Shown: positions 1-12,787 of the stretch, one piece after another | Position numbering within the stretch: the first letter of the stretch is position 1 | How the letters are laid out: every line of letters starts with the position of its first letter | Assembly (NCBI GenBank): GCA_907165275.2 | Contig: OU015654.1 | Location: 4,357,501 to 4,421,500, forward strand | DNA: 64,000 bases | Direction of reading: 5' to 3' | DNA from: Zygaena filipendulae | Taxonomy: Eukaryota; Arthropoda; Insecta; Lepidoptera; Zygaenidae | Made by a program: the position numbers and the translations under genes | Notes under the pieces: model-generated | What the model saw: the letters and a program-made list of their open reading frames with translations, nothing else | Database searches by the model: none | What the model was told of the DNA's origin: nothing

Positions 1-706
1 GGTTTTACACGCATTAGTTACGGAGTTCCCGCGGAATTTCCGGGATAATATAGTATGTCCTTTGCTGTACCCCCGTCATCGGGTATGCAAAATATCATTA
101 CAGATAGAGACACTTTCGCATTTACCTATAATATGTATAAGTAGGTATGGCTATAGATAGTACTGCACTGAATTTTTTTCGACGTAAAATCAATCACATG
201 TTAAACATGAAAAAAAAAGTCAAAAATACTTGAGTATATGCTATGAAATAAATACTCATAAGGCAAAAACTATAATGGAAAAATGTGGCGTAGCTTGAAG
301 CGTTGAAGCTTGAAGTGAAAGTGCGACAAACCAGTGCATGCTTGAAGTTGCAACTAATAATAGCTGTGGTACGTATTAAATACTAGCACTTGACCGCCAC
401 TGGCGGTTTGCTTTTTAAATATTTACTCCTGTATAGTGCTACGAGTAGAAGGTACTTAATTCACAAAACCTCGTTTATTATATTTGTGATGGATCGCTGT
501 CGAGGCCTTGCAGTGTTTGTGGTGTTTTTTATGGTGCTAAAAGAAATTAAATGACTTGAAATGTGTTCGTGTTAAATAAAATACCTGATGTTTAGGTTAG
601 GCTATAATAATTTATTTGACATGACACTATAAAAAAGTACGGGCTGTTATTTGCCTCTGAAACACAATGTTAGTTTAAGTATACTTATAGATTTATAATA
701 AATATC
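1..706. other. AT-rich intergenic DNA with a repeat fragment
   Basis: Bases 1-70 belong to the dispersed repeat with GGAGTTCCCGCGGAATTTCC and a GTCC..TTGTACCCC follow-on. From 70 to 706 I see no gene, only AT-rich sequence. Confidence 0.5.
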
Positions 707-870
707 CAACTAGCTCCGCGTGTGTTTCGGAATTCCCGCAGGAACTTTTTTTTTCTAAAATAAAAGTAGCCTAAGTTACTACTTACAACATCAACTATCT
801 GCCAGTGAAAGTCGCGTTAAAATCGGTCCAGCCGTTTCAGTGATTAGCCGGAACAGACAGACAGGGTTTT
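707..870. repeat. Dispersed moth repeat (AGCTnCGCG..GGAATTCCCGC type)
   Basis: It contains CTAGCTCCGCGTGTGTTTCG, GGAATTCCCGCAGGAAC and AAATCGGTCCAGCCGTTTCA followed by AACAGACAGACAG. Related copies recur through the window. The terminal CTAG and a small GC hairpin would fit a Helitron-like end, but a SINE/LINE tail is as likely. Confidence 0.6.
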
Positions 871-1139
871 TTTTTATTTTTTTTTTATGTAGGTAATATG
901 TGGTAATAGTACCGTTTCATAGGTATGCATTTAGTGAAAGGCTGTTAATTTGAAATTACAAACAGACACTTCAATTTTATTTACATGTATAGGTTTAAAT
1001 ATAATATAAATTTACCTAAGCCCTCAGTCATACCTAACATTATATGTAAGTACAGACAAACAAAACCTCAGCACCTATCCCCCGCTATCTGTTCAAGTTA
1101 CCAAACAAAACATCGCAACGGACAATAAGCATAAAACAA

Positions 1140-1392
1140 AATCGTTTCGACCCCACACACGCCGTCGCCCGTACACTTGGAAAAATCCCTATGGATTTTC
1201 CGGACGGCCGGGGTGAAGTGCGGGGCCAGCGGGGAGGGGTACACGGGCTGCACGGGGGAAGGAACGTAAAAGAGAAAAGCTGCGAGTTTTTATCTCGGCG
1301 CCATAAATTTTATTCGTAGCGTGATTTAGTGCGCAGATTGCCCCCCGCGCCGCGCGCCCGCCCCGCGCCTACGCCTCGCCCGGGTAAGGCTG
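1140..1392. promoter_or_regulatory. GC-rich island with inverted kB-like sites
   Basis: A 250-bp island in AT-rich DNA. GGAAAAATCC (1179-1188) and GGATTTTCC (1193-1201) resemble Rel/Dorsal sites in inverted order. GCCATAAATTTTATTCG resembles Hox/Caudal sites. The end CGCCCGGGTAAGG could be a donor. It could be an enhancer or promoter with a first exon. Confidence 0.3.
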
Positions 1393-2849
1393 CTAGTCAT
1401 TGTCAAAATTATTGCACCCCTATCTACTGAAGCTTTAAATATATGTCTCCAACACCTAGCTGCGCCTAAAACCCTTTCGTGTTTTAATCAGAATCTTGTA
1501 CTACGTCAACTGTCCAAGCAAATATTAATTCATTATCTAAACCACAGATAATATAATACTATACCTATATGTTTTCAAAATCCACCCTCGATGAAATGTT
1601 TTAACTAATTTCTGACCTCTATAAAGTACCTATAGAGTAAACTCAATACGTATAGTAGTACAAAATACTATAGTATCAACAAACACAATACCTACCTAGT
1701 ACCTACTTGGTGCATTTCTCAACGGTCTATTGGGGCAGGGAAGTAAATCCATTTGTATTAAAGCCGTCTTTCTCTTTGTATGGGCCAGTTGTTTGTTGTA
1801 CTAGTTACGCAAACTCCACTCTCCTTAGTTTTGTACGGCGTAATAAGAGCGTTAAGGTTTCCACTTGGTATATTTGTAATAACTTCGGTAGTGTTGCGAG
1901 GAAACAAGCACACGAATAAGTAATGCAAGTCAGTGGCGCCCTGTGTCTGTGCAATGTACCTAAACACAAAAAATAATACAATCCTAATCCAGCATTACCT
2001 TTACTTCGAGAGCGAATCTTACTTATTTGTCAATACCGAGCCACAAAGGCACCAAATACCCTTACACTAGATGAAAGGCATAATACACGCCTTCATAATA
2101 GAACAGCAATTCAGAAACTGTTAAGACTATAATGCGCTTTTGTTGTTCTCTTGACAGATTACTTCGTGTTTTTTTTTTCTTCTTTTGCAGCAATTCGTCG
2201 CGCGGTTTCGTATGTCTGCGGCTAGTGCGTATTCCCGCGAATGTGGCGTATATTTGTCCGGGTGTTTATTTTTTTCTAATATTTCTCGTGAATCCTCGAT
2301 CGCTATCGAAATATTTTATGTAAACACGACAAATATTGTGGCGTAAAATAGGCAATGCAGATGCGCCGGTATTATTTTTATTGTCTATTGCTGGTGTGCG
2401 GGACTCGAGCTTCGCATTTGATCCGGGATACTGTGCACAGTGTCTTATCTCGGATCTGGTTTTATGAAACCCTAAATTTACGACTGCGGTCGAAGGGTGG
2501 GGGATAGCATTAAGCCGACTCTCGACGCTCCGCCGCTGGCTGCAGACACTTTTGTCACAGAATGTTTTATATAGGAACACGTAGCAAAAATTTCTGCGTG
2601 TCAAATTTCTTCGCGAGTTCATATGAAATAGTGATCGAACATACAAGATAATCTTTCTAGTTTTCATAATCAGCGAAACGTGACAAATCTGCATACATAA
2701 AATACATCGATAACAAGAAATATAAGTGTATTTAAATGTAAGTTAATAGTACTTATTTTCGTATACACGTTATTAATTATCATAAAAAATAAACACTTAT
2801 AAGTTCTTCACTTTCATTGTTCACTACATAGTATAAAACAAAGTCGGTT
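1393..2849. other. No gene recognised; complex non-coding block at 2130-2560
   Basis: Mostly AT-rich. The stretch 2190-2560 has even base composition and an acceptor-like CTTTTGCAG at 2190, and the minus frame is open from 2266 to 2694 without recognisable domains. Confidence 0.3.
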
Positions 2850-3027
2850 CCCGCACTCTGTCTGTCCATATGTATGCTTAGATCTTTAAAACTACACGAC
2901 GGATTTTCATGCGGTTTTCACCAATAGATAGAGTGATTCATAACGAAGGTTTATATGTATTTTCTGTCCTGAAATTCCCGCGAGAACTGCGAAATTACTG
3001 CGGGTGAAACCGCGTGGGACAGCTAGT
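2850..3027. repeat. Dispersed moth repeat, opposite orientation
   Basis: It begins near CTCTGTCTGTCCATATG, runs through GACGGATTTTCATGCGG and GAAATTCCCGCGAGAAC, and ends GGGTGAAACCGCGTGGGACA GCTAGTTT. This is the most complete copy in the left part. Confidence 0.65.
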
Positions 3028-6000
3028 TTTCTATAAGACTATGACACAAATGCGGAGTTGCATCAATTTAAGTATTTTTTTTTGTTTTGAGCAGAGACAT
3101 CATTAGATCCAATTTCATGGATATATCTATAAATAATTACAAAGTTACTTAAGTATCTATGATACGTACCTATACAATAAGTGTAATTCTTAATTGTCAG
3201 CTCCGCAGCGGCACAGGGTTAGCACAGATACAGGCGGATCCTCTATAAATTACGAGAATAAATCCTGGGAAAGAAAAATTGCCCTCCAGAGCACATAATT
3301 CTTGCCTTGTCACAAGCTCTCCTTATCTATGCCCAATACCGGATTACAATGCGATTTTTATTTGGCGCTATAGGTATACTTTTATCTACTATACATACTA
3401 AGGTACAATATTAGTTTCACCTGTGAAAGTAACTCTCGGATATAATACAGATAGTTTATTGGAATACCTGGGGTTTTTTTTAATGTTTAACCACAGATTA
3501 AAAGTATAACCAGTAAATTCTAACCAGAATACCAGGTACCTACTTACAGGTATACAAAAGAAAATAAACTCGGCAAAGAATATCAGTAAATAAAAATGAT
3601 CAACTTTTTGCGTATCTATTTATGACCTCTAATCGTTTTTATCAGTATCTGTTCTCCTCGCGGTTTCACTCGATTTGTATCCTTTTTTTATACCTTTGAA
3701 TAACCAAACCTTTTGAAACATGTTTCTTTATTTAAGTGTCCACATACTGGTTATCGTACGCTATGATTATGCATTACTCTAACTTTACAACTGATGGTAA
3801 CTAATGCAATGCCGCCAGCCTTTTAAGCACGCTTTCAGCTGTGGAGGACCTAGGTCAAATTTTTTATTTGTAAATATAGTTATTATTTTAAGTTTTCTAC
3901 AACAGTGTCAAAATTCCCCTTTTAGTTATTACTTATTGTTAAGCTAAACTAAATACCTACCTATATCTCTTTAATAACACACTCCAATTATTTTATAATA
4001 CATAATACATATTATATTGAAGGTAACTAAGTACCTACCTATCTATTTCCATATACCTATATAAACTTCGATCCTCCTTTTGCCTTAAGGTTTATTATCT
4101 ACTTATGAAAAACTTCATGGTGCTTGATTTTTTGAATACAGTGATTCAGTCCGTGCGTTATTGAATCAGTCAAGCCAGTCATGTAGGTGTTTATATATAG
4201 GTTAGGTATGTACTTATAGATACATAGATTTCACCAATTTTAAACCGAACAAGATAAATGATTAAAGTTGTCTTCAGAGCTGTACCTAGATTCCAGCAGT
4301 TTTATTTTATATGGATGCTTACAATAGCTTCTATGTAAAAATAAATTCCCTATTAAAATTTATTATTATTATATGTGTATTAAAATTTATTATTATAAAG
4401 ATGTTTCCCAACAATATCATCTAATGGGCTATGACAAATGATTCCCATTGTCAATATTGAGATGTCACGGTGGTAAGCGTTATTGAGGTAACAATTGAAC
4501 AAATTCACTGAAATATCTGAGAAAAAATCCTCCATAGCCAACCCAGCGAAATATTTTGACAACATAATGAATGGGCAGGTACAGGGCGAGTGACAAGCTA
4601 ATGATCTTCTAATAGTATAATATGATGCGAATAAGATATGCACTCATATATGACTACGGGAATTTTAGGATTTATGCTCGATTTCTGATGACAAAGAGAA
4701 ATCCTACTTTTACTTTTTTCTCCAGCATTAATTTCCCTACTTAATATTATACCACTTATTCTAATTGACATTTGGCTAATTTCAGTGAATTTAAATCAAT
4801 CGTATTAGGTCATGATGATGACGATGAATAACTTAAAAAAATTACAATACTTAGGTAGGTACGTTTAAAAAAAGCTTTTAAAAAGTTTCAATGCAACTTT
4901 CCTATTGACTGTTATCTAGTATTGAGAAGATAGATATACCTAATAAAATTTTCTCAAACAATCACGCCTAACTATATAAATATTATGCCATTAATTGCAT
5001 AACAAATGCGGTGACATAGCAATTACACTGGGATTTATTGGTTTCTTTTGTAACCACAATACTGACAGTACTGGGCAATAATACCATGCAGAGACTGGCA
5101 ACACAGGGGCCAATAATAGCTACATTTATTTATTTCGGTAGCAAACAATAATATTTATCTATCTGTCATGGACACCAATATTGTAGTCAATGCTTTGTGA
5201 GCTCCATGTTAAAAAGCACTACAAATAGCATTCATGGCCCGTAGTAGGTATATTGTGAACAAAGTGCTCTTATACGTATTATATTGATTTCTATTTCTAT
5301 ATTTATGGTTTTTGTCGAGTTGAATTCGTATAGCCTCTACTTACCTACTTTTTCGATAAAAACATTTTTCAAACAATCGTAAATAACCAATCGTAAATAA
5401 AAACAACCTGTGAGCTTAGATTAGCAGAGTACCTAGTGTCAATTTATACTAAATAAATAAAATAAATCAGCTGTAATATTTTTTTTTATTTTATATATTC
5501 AAAGTGTCTATTGTACAACTAACTTTCCAACGAATTCCCAATAAATTTTTCGTGAGATAACTTTGCAAAGTGTCAATTTAAATAAATCAGTGCACACGTC
5601 AATTTAAAGTATTCCATTCTATTTATCTATAGACAATAACGAAAAAAATATGACGGACGCTGCCACACAGGGAGAGGAGTTTACCCGAATCGTTATTCGT
5701 TACCCTACAATGGCACGCTCTATTAGCATTATTGGCATTAGACACGGCCGACGTTGTTTCCAAACACCGCCAGCGCAACACAAAACACAAGCATATTTAT
5801 TACAATACACGAGTTATTTAACGATGTGAAATCATCCCTTAACATCGCCCGCCCAAGATAATTCGGTCAAAGTTTAACGCGTTGACAAAGATTATGGCAT
5901 TGTCTAATCGTTCGGGCGTGATGTCGTAATTGCAATTTTCAATTTCATGTACGATTTAACTGTGAGAAATGCGGTCGTTTTATATTTTACTGCCAATTAA

Positions 6001-7074
6001 TTTACAGTTAAGATAATGACCTGAATTATATAAAGTTTGAAAGAATTATGTCAGCGGCAAATTTTGCGTGAGATTTTTTTAAACACATATAGGTAGGTAA
6101 GTGTTTTGTTTTTCTCGTAACCCCTGAGATTTAATGTATATGTATTCTAAGTCAAACTGTAGGTATCGAAGTTTTTGATGTCACAACTGAAGAGTAACAT
6201 ATGCAGTAAAATTCCTGAAGTTATTTTTTTACATATTTAACTACCTATAGTCTATACCTAGTTAAACTATTTCGTATATCGATAGAATGATGACAGCTGA
6301 TAAGAAACTTTTAAGCTCCGCGAGAGTTTTCAACAAAATTTCGAAATTCACCCGTATAAAACCGCAGGGAACTCTAGTAGTAGAGTCACTTAAGTTATCT
6401 GCTTTTTGATAAATTTTAATGTCTCGTCATCTTAAAATAATTTTTTATAGCAGTCTAGATAACTGCAAATTAGACTAAATGTGTTCCTATTAGGTACAAT
6501 AAAGTGTTAAAAAATAAAAGTACCTAAATTTAAAATTATGATACATGTTTATAAATATAAAATTCGCCTAATTATTCCTTATCAGGGGTCAACGACAAAA
6601 AACGATCTGAAGCCGATGATTATCTAGATAACGACACGGTTGTAAACGTTTAAAGAACAAAATCTTACATAATTTTATAAAGTTATCGAAATAAATATAT
6701 TAATCAAGAAAAAAATATTTTCCATTTAAATACGTTTTATTGTAGCTATTAATTGCCACTTACCAGTACACAATCTTCATGTTTGTCTTGCTGAATATAA
6801 GAAAGGGATCAGTCTGGACTTAAAATTAGTTTTGTGAATAAAAAGCTAAAGACATCATAGTTATTAGAATCATCGATGTCGAATTTTATATGTAAACAAA
6901 AAACGTTCAACTCAATCTCAATATTATTGTGTGCCTTTGCTGCCTTCCTTATCTATTTACGGATATTACCACGAATTATTATGAATATTGCTTGGACATT
7001 ATGACACAACGCCACCTGGCCCAAAATAAGCAGAATCTAATAGTATATTTTACTTTATTAGTAAATCTATACAT
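3028..7074. other. No gene seen
   Basis: AT-rich sequence with many TACCTA runs. A higher-complexity block lies at about 5640-5960. Repeat fragments around 6310-6380 resemble the dispersed repeat. No frame with codon bias. Confidence 0.4.
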
Positions 7075-7237
7075 GAATGCTAAAGGTCACTAACTAATCT
7101 CGAAAACTACTTGACCTATGAAGCCGAAATTTGGCATGTAGGTTTATGAAGAGTAGAAGTTAGCTGAGACTGGGTTTCACGGAGTACCTGCGAGAACTCG
7201 CAAATTAACACGGGTGAAACTGCAAGGTAACAGCTAG
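7075..7237. repeat. Dispersed moth repeat
   Basis: CTGACCTA/GAAATTTGGCATGTAGGTT followed by GCGAGAACTCGCAAATTAAC and CGGGTGAAACTGCAAGGTAA with CAGCTAG at the end. Confidence 0.6.
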
Positions 7238-7658
7238 ACTTAAGAACCCATAATAATCATTACATAGTAAATGTTTTCCCTCGTGCACCGATCAGCGCGC
7301 CACCACACCGACAATGCTGTCAGATTATATTATTATAGTTATTCATGTAACATACGGGACTACATAAATTTTTAAAGGGCAACATTCCCAGCAATGTCCA
7401 GGTAAATGTATTAAAATTAATTAAGGGGGGGGTACGTCGGACCGCCCGCGCGCTACCGTCCCGGCGGGGCGCGTCTCCTGACGACTTCATGCGGCTTCCC
7501 GGAACGCGCCCGGGAGCCACGGACTTACTACAAACTAGCCTCCGCTTGAGTACCAACGCACGTGACTTGGTAACGATTACTTACAGACATTTGTTATACT
7601 CTTTTATTACGCCCTAGTAGATAGGTACGTGTTTTTATAAAAAGTTGAAACTATGGTA

Positions 7659-8590
7659 GGGGAAAGTGGGGGAAATACGAACACCTAAGGGAAAACTTAA
7701 ATAAAACAGTGGAATTCGATCACAGAATTTTTTAATTTTTTTAATTATAAAGTTTACTTATCTGTCTAACTAATTCACTAACAAACATTTATATTTTTTT
7801 AATTAATTGCAAAAATATGAAAGAAAAACAAAACCCTTAGAGTTCGGCTTTGCCCGACATTAGTCGGGTAAATACGAACACCAAGTGGGGTAATTACGCA
7901 CTAACATTATTAACGACAGAGATCACAATTTTAAAACCAACGATGTTGACTGTATATAATCGACTTGTTGCGTTTCCTGATCGTCTGTAAATAAAGTTTT
8001 TTGGCTGTTTTAACACTTTTTTCTTTAGGTGGTCAAAAATAGATTTTTTGGAATATTATAAGTTTCTGCTGCTTTACCGAGGGTGAGTTTTTGGTTTTAA
8101 CATCGTCTATAGCCTTTTTGAGATCTTCTAAACTGTACTTAAGTTGAACAAGCCAGCCAACAAACGGGAGTGAGGTAATGTCGAATGTTCGGGATTGTCC
8201 CACATGGAGTGTTCGTCTTTACCCCGCGGGATCTAAAATAATAAAATGTCAAAAAACAAAATAATTATATTTATTTTTCCAACAACGTCATAGTTATTTA
8301 GCTGATTAATATGTGATTATTCCACTATGTATAAGTTGAATTACTATTGTAGATAGAAATAAAGCTACACCAACTTGAATTTACCAAAAAATTACATCTA
8401 AAACATACAAAATATTGAAAAATGCATACCTTGATAAGTACGTGTGTCCGCGTCTCCCGTGTTGTTGACTGGCACTAGTAATGGGATGATCTCCGAAATG
8501 GCGGCAAGTAAAATATGGCTATCTGTTTCTAACATATTAAAACCATTGAATTCGGCATTACCCCGCGTTCGCGTTTCCCCCACTTTCCCC
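7659..8590. mobile_element. Degenerate pogo-like DNA transposon
   Basis: The inverted ends GGGGAAAGTGGGGGAAA match for 17 bases and are flanked by TA (7657-7658, 8591-8592). The 932-bp element contains a broken psq-type helix-turn-helix on the minus strand. TA target plus psq HTH point to the pogo branch of Tc1/mariner (established association). The motif GGGTAAATACGAACACC is repeated inside. Confidence 0.75.
8023..8137 (-). pseudogene. Pogo/CENP-B type psq helix-turn-helix remnant with two frameshifts
   Basis: The minus strand reads YSLEDLKKAIDDVKTKN, then after a shift LGKAAETYNIPK, then after a second shift SIFDHLK. Together these follow the psq pattern of pogo-like transposases (EEDL..A...V..G..S...AA..Y.IP..TL..). 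The breaks are small indels. No DDE domain remnant was seen in the rest of the element, so this is a non-functional internal-deletion copy. Confidence 0.7.
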
Positions 8591-9699
8591 TACCTATATT
8601 TACAAAGGTAGGTTCTATAATTTAGGTCTTTTTAGGCTGTGTTAAGGATTAAGTTTTAATATAACTAATATTTTGCATTGCTTAGCATATACAGAACTCT
8701 AAAAGAGTTGAAACAGAAATTATATGTGAAATAAAAGAAAAGAATCTTTGATTACCTACAGCTACGCGAAACCAGAATATTTGCATATTGTGACCGCACA
8801 ATAACCGTCATACATGTGAAAATAAGACGTTAGAATCTAAAAGTCATATTTAGAATATTTATCTCGAAACAGAAAACCAATATTGACCGATCGAAAGTTA
8901 ATAAGTAATTTCTCATATAAAAGTTGACATTTATTTTGCGACGCGAGCAACATGTCACCGGGCGCCTGGGTACCTGTGCCCCGCGCTGTCACAATAGGAG
9001 CCTGCCCTCAACCTGGCCGCCACATGAATCATTACCACTGCCCCTTAAATATTTCATCGATTTTATTGTGGCTCCAATGTCAACCTCGTCTCGACGATAA
9101 CTATAAAGATGAACATAATTTTTTTGCGCAACAAAGCAAAACTAGCATTTCACGCTGAATTATAAGATGGTCTTAGAAAATATCATTGCCGCTGTCTCAC
9201 CCGTATGTATTTCGGAATTTGTACAGGAAACCCTAATTTTCATTAATATAACATTGAAAAAAAGCAAATTGGTTTAGCCGTTTTTTCGTTTTAGTGAAAC
9301 TAACGAACGGCAGTTGGTTTAATTTTATAATAGATATTTAGAGATTTTTTTTAACAAGATGACTAACGTGTAGGTAGACTAAATAGAATCTTCCATTTGT
9401 TACGACCGTCATTCACAACATAATCTTTCGCACACACACTCATCGCGTCGGTTCCCATTGCATTGACATTTGTCTTTCAGGGACGTCCTCTAAGTAGTTG
9501 GACTGGTTAGTAGACGTCTGCCTTTTCTGACACATTCTTTTGCCCTAACGCAGCTAGCTTTATATACTTTCTTAATCACTGTACCAGTTACATTCATCCA
9601 TAATTTCAAATAACCATCAAGTTATAATTGTACATCATATATGTATATCTAGCCACCTAGTTATAATAAGTACAAATTATTATATTTATTTAATTAGTA

Positions 9700-9870
9700 G
9701 CTGTTTCTCGCGTTAATTTCGAAGTTCTCGTGGAAATTCCAGGATAAATAGTACCTACTTTATGTCAATTTCTCTACCCTTGACAACGTGTATGTAAAAT
9801 TTTACGTTGATCGATTGAGTAGTTAAGGTGTGAAAGCGTAACAAACAAACTCACATTCGCAAATTTTTCT
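9700..9870. repeat. Dispersed moth repeat
   Basis: TAGCTGTTTCTCGCGTTAAT, GTTCTCGTGGAAATTCCAGG, then a TGTCAATTTCTCTACCC-type segment and AACAAACAAACTCACATTCG. Confidence 0.55.
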
Positions 9871-10158
9871 CTTTCCTCGGCTTAACGAATATTTGAAGAA
9901 GAAAAAAAAATGTCCAGCGGAATTGGTCCAGCCATTCTCGAGGTTTGTGCTAAGCAACACATTTAGCCATTCATTTTTATTAAAATATACCTACTTAGCT
10001 GTATTACATCGCAATAGGTGTGTACAGTTTATAATGTGTTTGGAAGGCGAAAGATTCAAATAAAAACAGTTTAAAACGTTCACTTTAATAGCAACTTTAC
10101 ACCGAGCAGGAAGAGATTGTGGAGCAAGCTTAAATCGTATCAGTTAACCCGTGCTCAC

Positions 10159-10185
10159 CTGGCTCCACGCACTCCGACTCTCCCA
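10159..10185 (-). other. Possible 27-bp micro-exon
   Basis: On the minus strand, TTTTTTCTCAG precedes and GTGAGCACGG follows TGGGAGAGTCGGAGTGCGTG plus GAGCCAG. Both splice signals are strong and the insert is GC-rich in an AT-rich setting, with all frames open. No partner exon was found. Confidence 0.2.
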
Positions 10186-11739
10186 CTGAGAAAAAACTCT
10201 TATAAAGAGATAAATTATTGCGTTATAGCTTTTTGAAAGAGTCCACTGCTGCTGAGAAATGACAATATTATTAAAAAGTACACTTCTTTGTCACACTATC
10301 TTTTTGTATTCAATATATTGTCGCCATAATAAATGTTGCCCCTTTATGGGTCGAGCTTTGTGCTCTCTACCTTTGTGGACATTATTAAATATATTTTAAA
10401 GAGTTTTATTAATGGTGGGCGTTATAAAGAGAATGTTTGATTTATTTTTTCGACGCGTGTGCTCGATGCTCTTGTGTTAGCCTTCAATCATTTATTAATA
10501 TTTACGACGTTCAACTAAAATAGTTTCTTAAAAAAGTCGTTTCGTAATTACAGCTACTGCATTGATTTTTATTACTTCGGTTTATTATGTGATGTCATTC
10601 GGATCGTTATTGTTTATTAATACTCCTAGAATAGGTAATTTCTTTTGATATGTGTGGAATCAATGCTTGTATGTTCTTATTTCTTGTTAAAAAAAAAAAA
10701 GAGAAAAACCATATTTCGTTTCGAATTGCTTGTTTTGAAACACGAATCTTTTACCTCCTTCAAATGTCTGTCTTCACACCCTGAATAGCCTAAGCTTTTA
10801 TAACATCAATTTTATTATATTCGTGTGCACTTTGTCTTGCTCTATAGATGAGATCTTGTTACTTTAAACAGGTAAGAGCCCACAAATTATTTAGTTTTTT
10901 GACTTCATTTCATAACCCGAGGCGTGAAGTCAGCCATCCATGCAATGTTGTTTGTGTTCCGTAGGTATACTAAAATTATTCCTATAAATATTTTAATATA
11001 ATTATCTGGTCATGCTGCATAGTCTAGTATTTTTTAATTTTATTGCCATTAGTCTATTGTTTTTTGTATTGAGTCTACCTAAGTACCTACCCTATAAGAC
11101 TGATTGTATTTTCCACTTTAGTTTTGTGTTTATGGAACCCTAAAAATTAAAGTAGGTAACTTTAACATCTACGTACTATGAATCTACCTGTTGTAGCGCC
11201 TCTTAAGATTTACAAAGGGTATTTGAACTTGAAAGAAGTTTTTCATATGCTAATCCTATTCTCTAGCTGCGCTTTTGAAAGCAAAAATAATTGAGAGTGA
11301 TTCACATATTGTCACATTCACATATAATATTATTTGGTATTAACTATACTAAATTAAAATATTATCTTTTACCTTTAAAAACTGATGGACAACGTACTGC
11401 AGTACAAAACGCTGGGTCTAGAAACTGAAAAATTTGACTCAAGACTCTTGCCTACGCACTAAGAAAGCGTTTATAGAATATTTATTTAAATAAATTTCCT
11501 TACTACGCCTTAACACCTTCATGTACCTATTCAGATGAAAATTGGCACATAGAGTATTTTCGGAATTAACATAGTTACGATACCCTATCTTACCTTATCA
11601 TGGTTTCGAAAACTAATGTCACTTTCTAGTATGTATCTATCGTCCTATATATTTATTTTATTTTTTAAGCGCCCTGTATTCATTATAATTATTTTATGTC
11701 GTTCTTCATCACTTTTATCAGTACCAACACGCGGTAGAG

Positions 11740-11985
11740 GTACCTAGATTCGCCACCCAAATGCAAACGCCGGTGGTCGCCCACCGGGCCAGCACGTGCC
11801 ACGGGTTACCCTCTTCTATTACTCTAAAACAATGCTTCCGGAACCAAACAGTATCGCCCTCTAGTGCCTTTTGCATTGAGCTTAAGTGTTTGATACATTC
11901 AAGTGTGTTGCGCCGACGCAGCTGCGCAGCTCTAGCACGCGCTCTTAATGACATGAAGTGTGTTTGTTTCACTTAAGAGCTCCAA
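11740..11985. promoter_or_regulatory. GC-richer island with NK-2-like sites
   Basis: TTAAGTG at about 11882, TCAAGTG at about 11900 and CACTTAAG at about 11970 fit the NK-2/tinman core. Frames open on both strands (11718-11976) show no family I know. Confidence 0.2.
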
Positions 11986-12589
11986 TAAGGTGGTCTAAAC
12001 ATTACAATACTGATTCACGTTGTAATACAGTCCCAAATAAATACAGTAGTATCATTGCTATCTTCAAGGTGTAGTCTTTTAAACAAAAAAAATACAATAA
12101 GTATTTCTAGATTGCGTAAGAAGATTCTTATAGATACTAGGTATACCATAAATTCGAAGAAGAATGTGTTGCACGAAGCAAGGGAATGTCAAATAAACAT
12201 TTGCTTTGGCATCGTTTGATGGCTTCGATACAGTCAGGAAAATAGGAATACAAGTCAGCTAAGGATGAGAATAACGACACTCGATTGATTAAATAAGCAA
12301 TAAGCATGTGTAGTAATCGTTCGTTATAAAACAGGCAATGTAGGTAGCCTATTTGATTATGCAATGATTAATACATGGCAAAATAACGTAAGTACTCGTA
12401 TAAGTAACTGACGTGTCAGTACCTACCAGAATTTGTTATTGCATAGGTGAAAATATTGATATGTAGGTAATAGCTCATTTTAAATGCACAATTAGATTTA
12501 AGTAGGTAGGTACGTATATGAACTAAAACGTAAAAAAAAAGGTTAAACTCAATTTTTAATCGATATCCCATTCAGATCTTTATAATAAC

Positions 12590-12787
12590 CTAGCTGTGAC
12601 CCACGGTTTCACCCCGTCTAGTAGTAAATCAATGTTTCACCTGCATGAGTTTCGGAATACCCGCAGGAACTCCAAAGCAACCTAATTTACTCCTTATAAC
12701 AGCAGTAAAAGTCCCGTCCAAATCGGTCCAACCGTTTCGGAGATTCACCCGCGTGAGTTTCGGAATTTCTGCAGGAACTCCAAATTT
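12590..12787. repeat. Dispersed moth repeat, two partial copies in tandem
   Basis: CCTAGCTGTGACCCACGGTT and TGAGTTTCGGAATACCCGCA, then AAATCGGTCCAACCGTTTCG, then a second GAGTTTCGGAATTTCTGCAG. The repeated GTTTCGGAAT..GCAGGAACTCCAAA suggests overlapping copies. Confidence 0.6.

Larger units (their letters stand above)
8593..12589. other. No gene seen; islands at 8940-9160 and 11740-11985
   Basis: The 8940-9160 block is GC-richer with TGTCA-type motifs and an open 68-codon plus frame starting MSPGAWVPVPRAV, unrecognised. The remainder is AT-rich. Confidence 0.35.

Noticed and set aside
2266..2694. Minus-strand frame of 142 codons
   Set aside because: Unbiased codons and no recognisable family; more likely a complex non-coding block.
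11718..11976. Open frames on both strands
   Set aside because: Both strands are open over the same bases, with no family or clear splice sites; kept only as a regulatory island.
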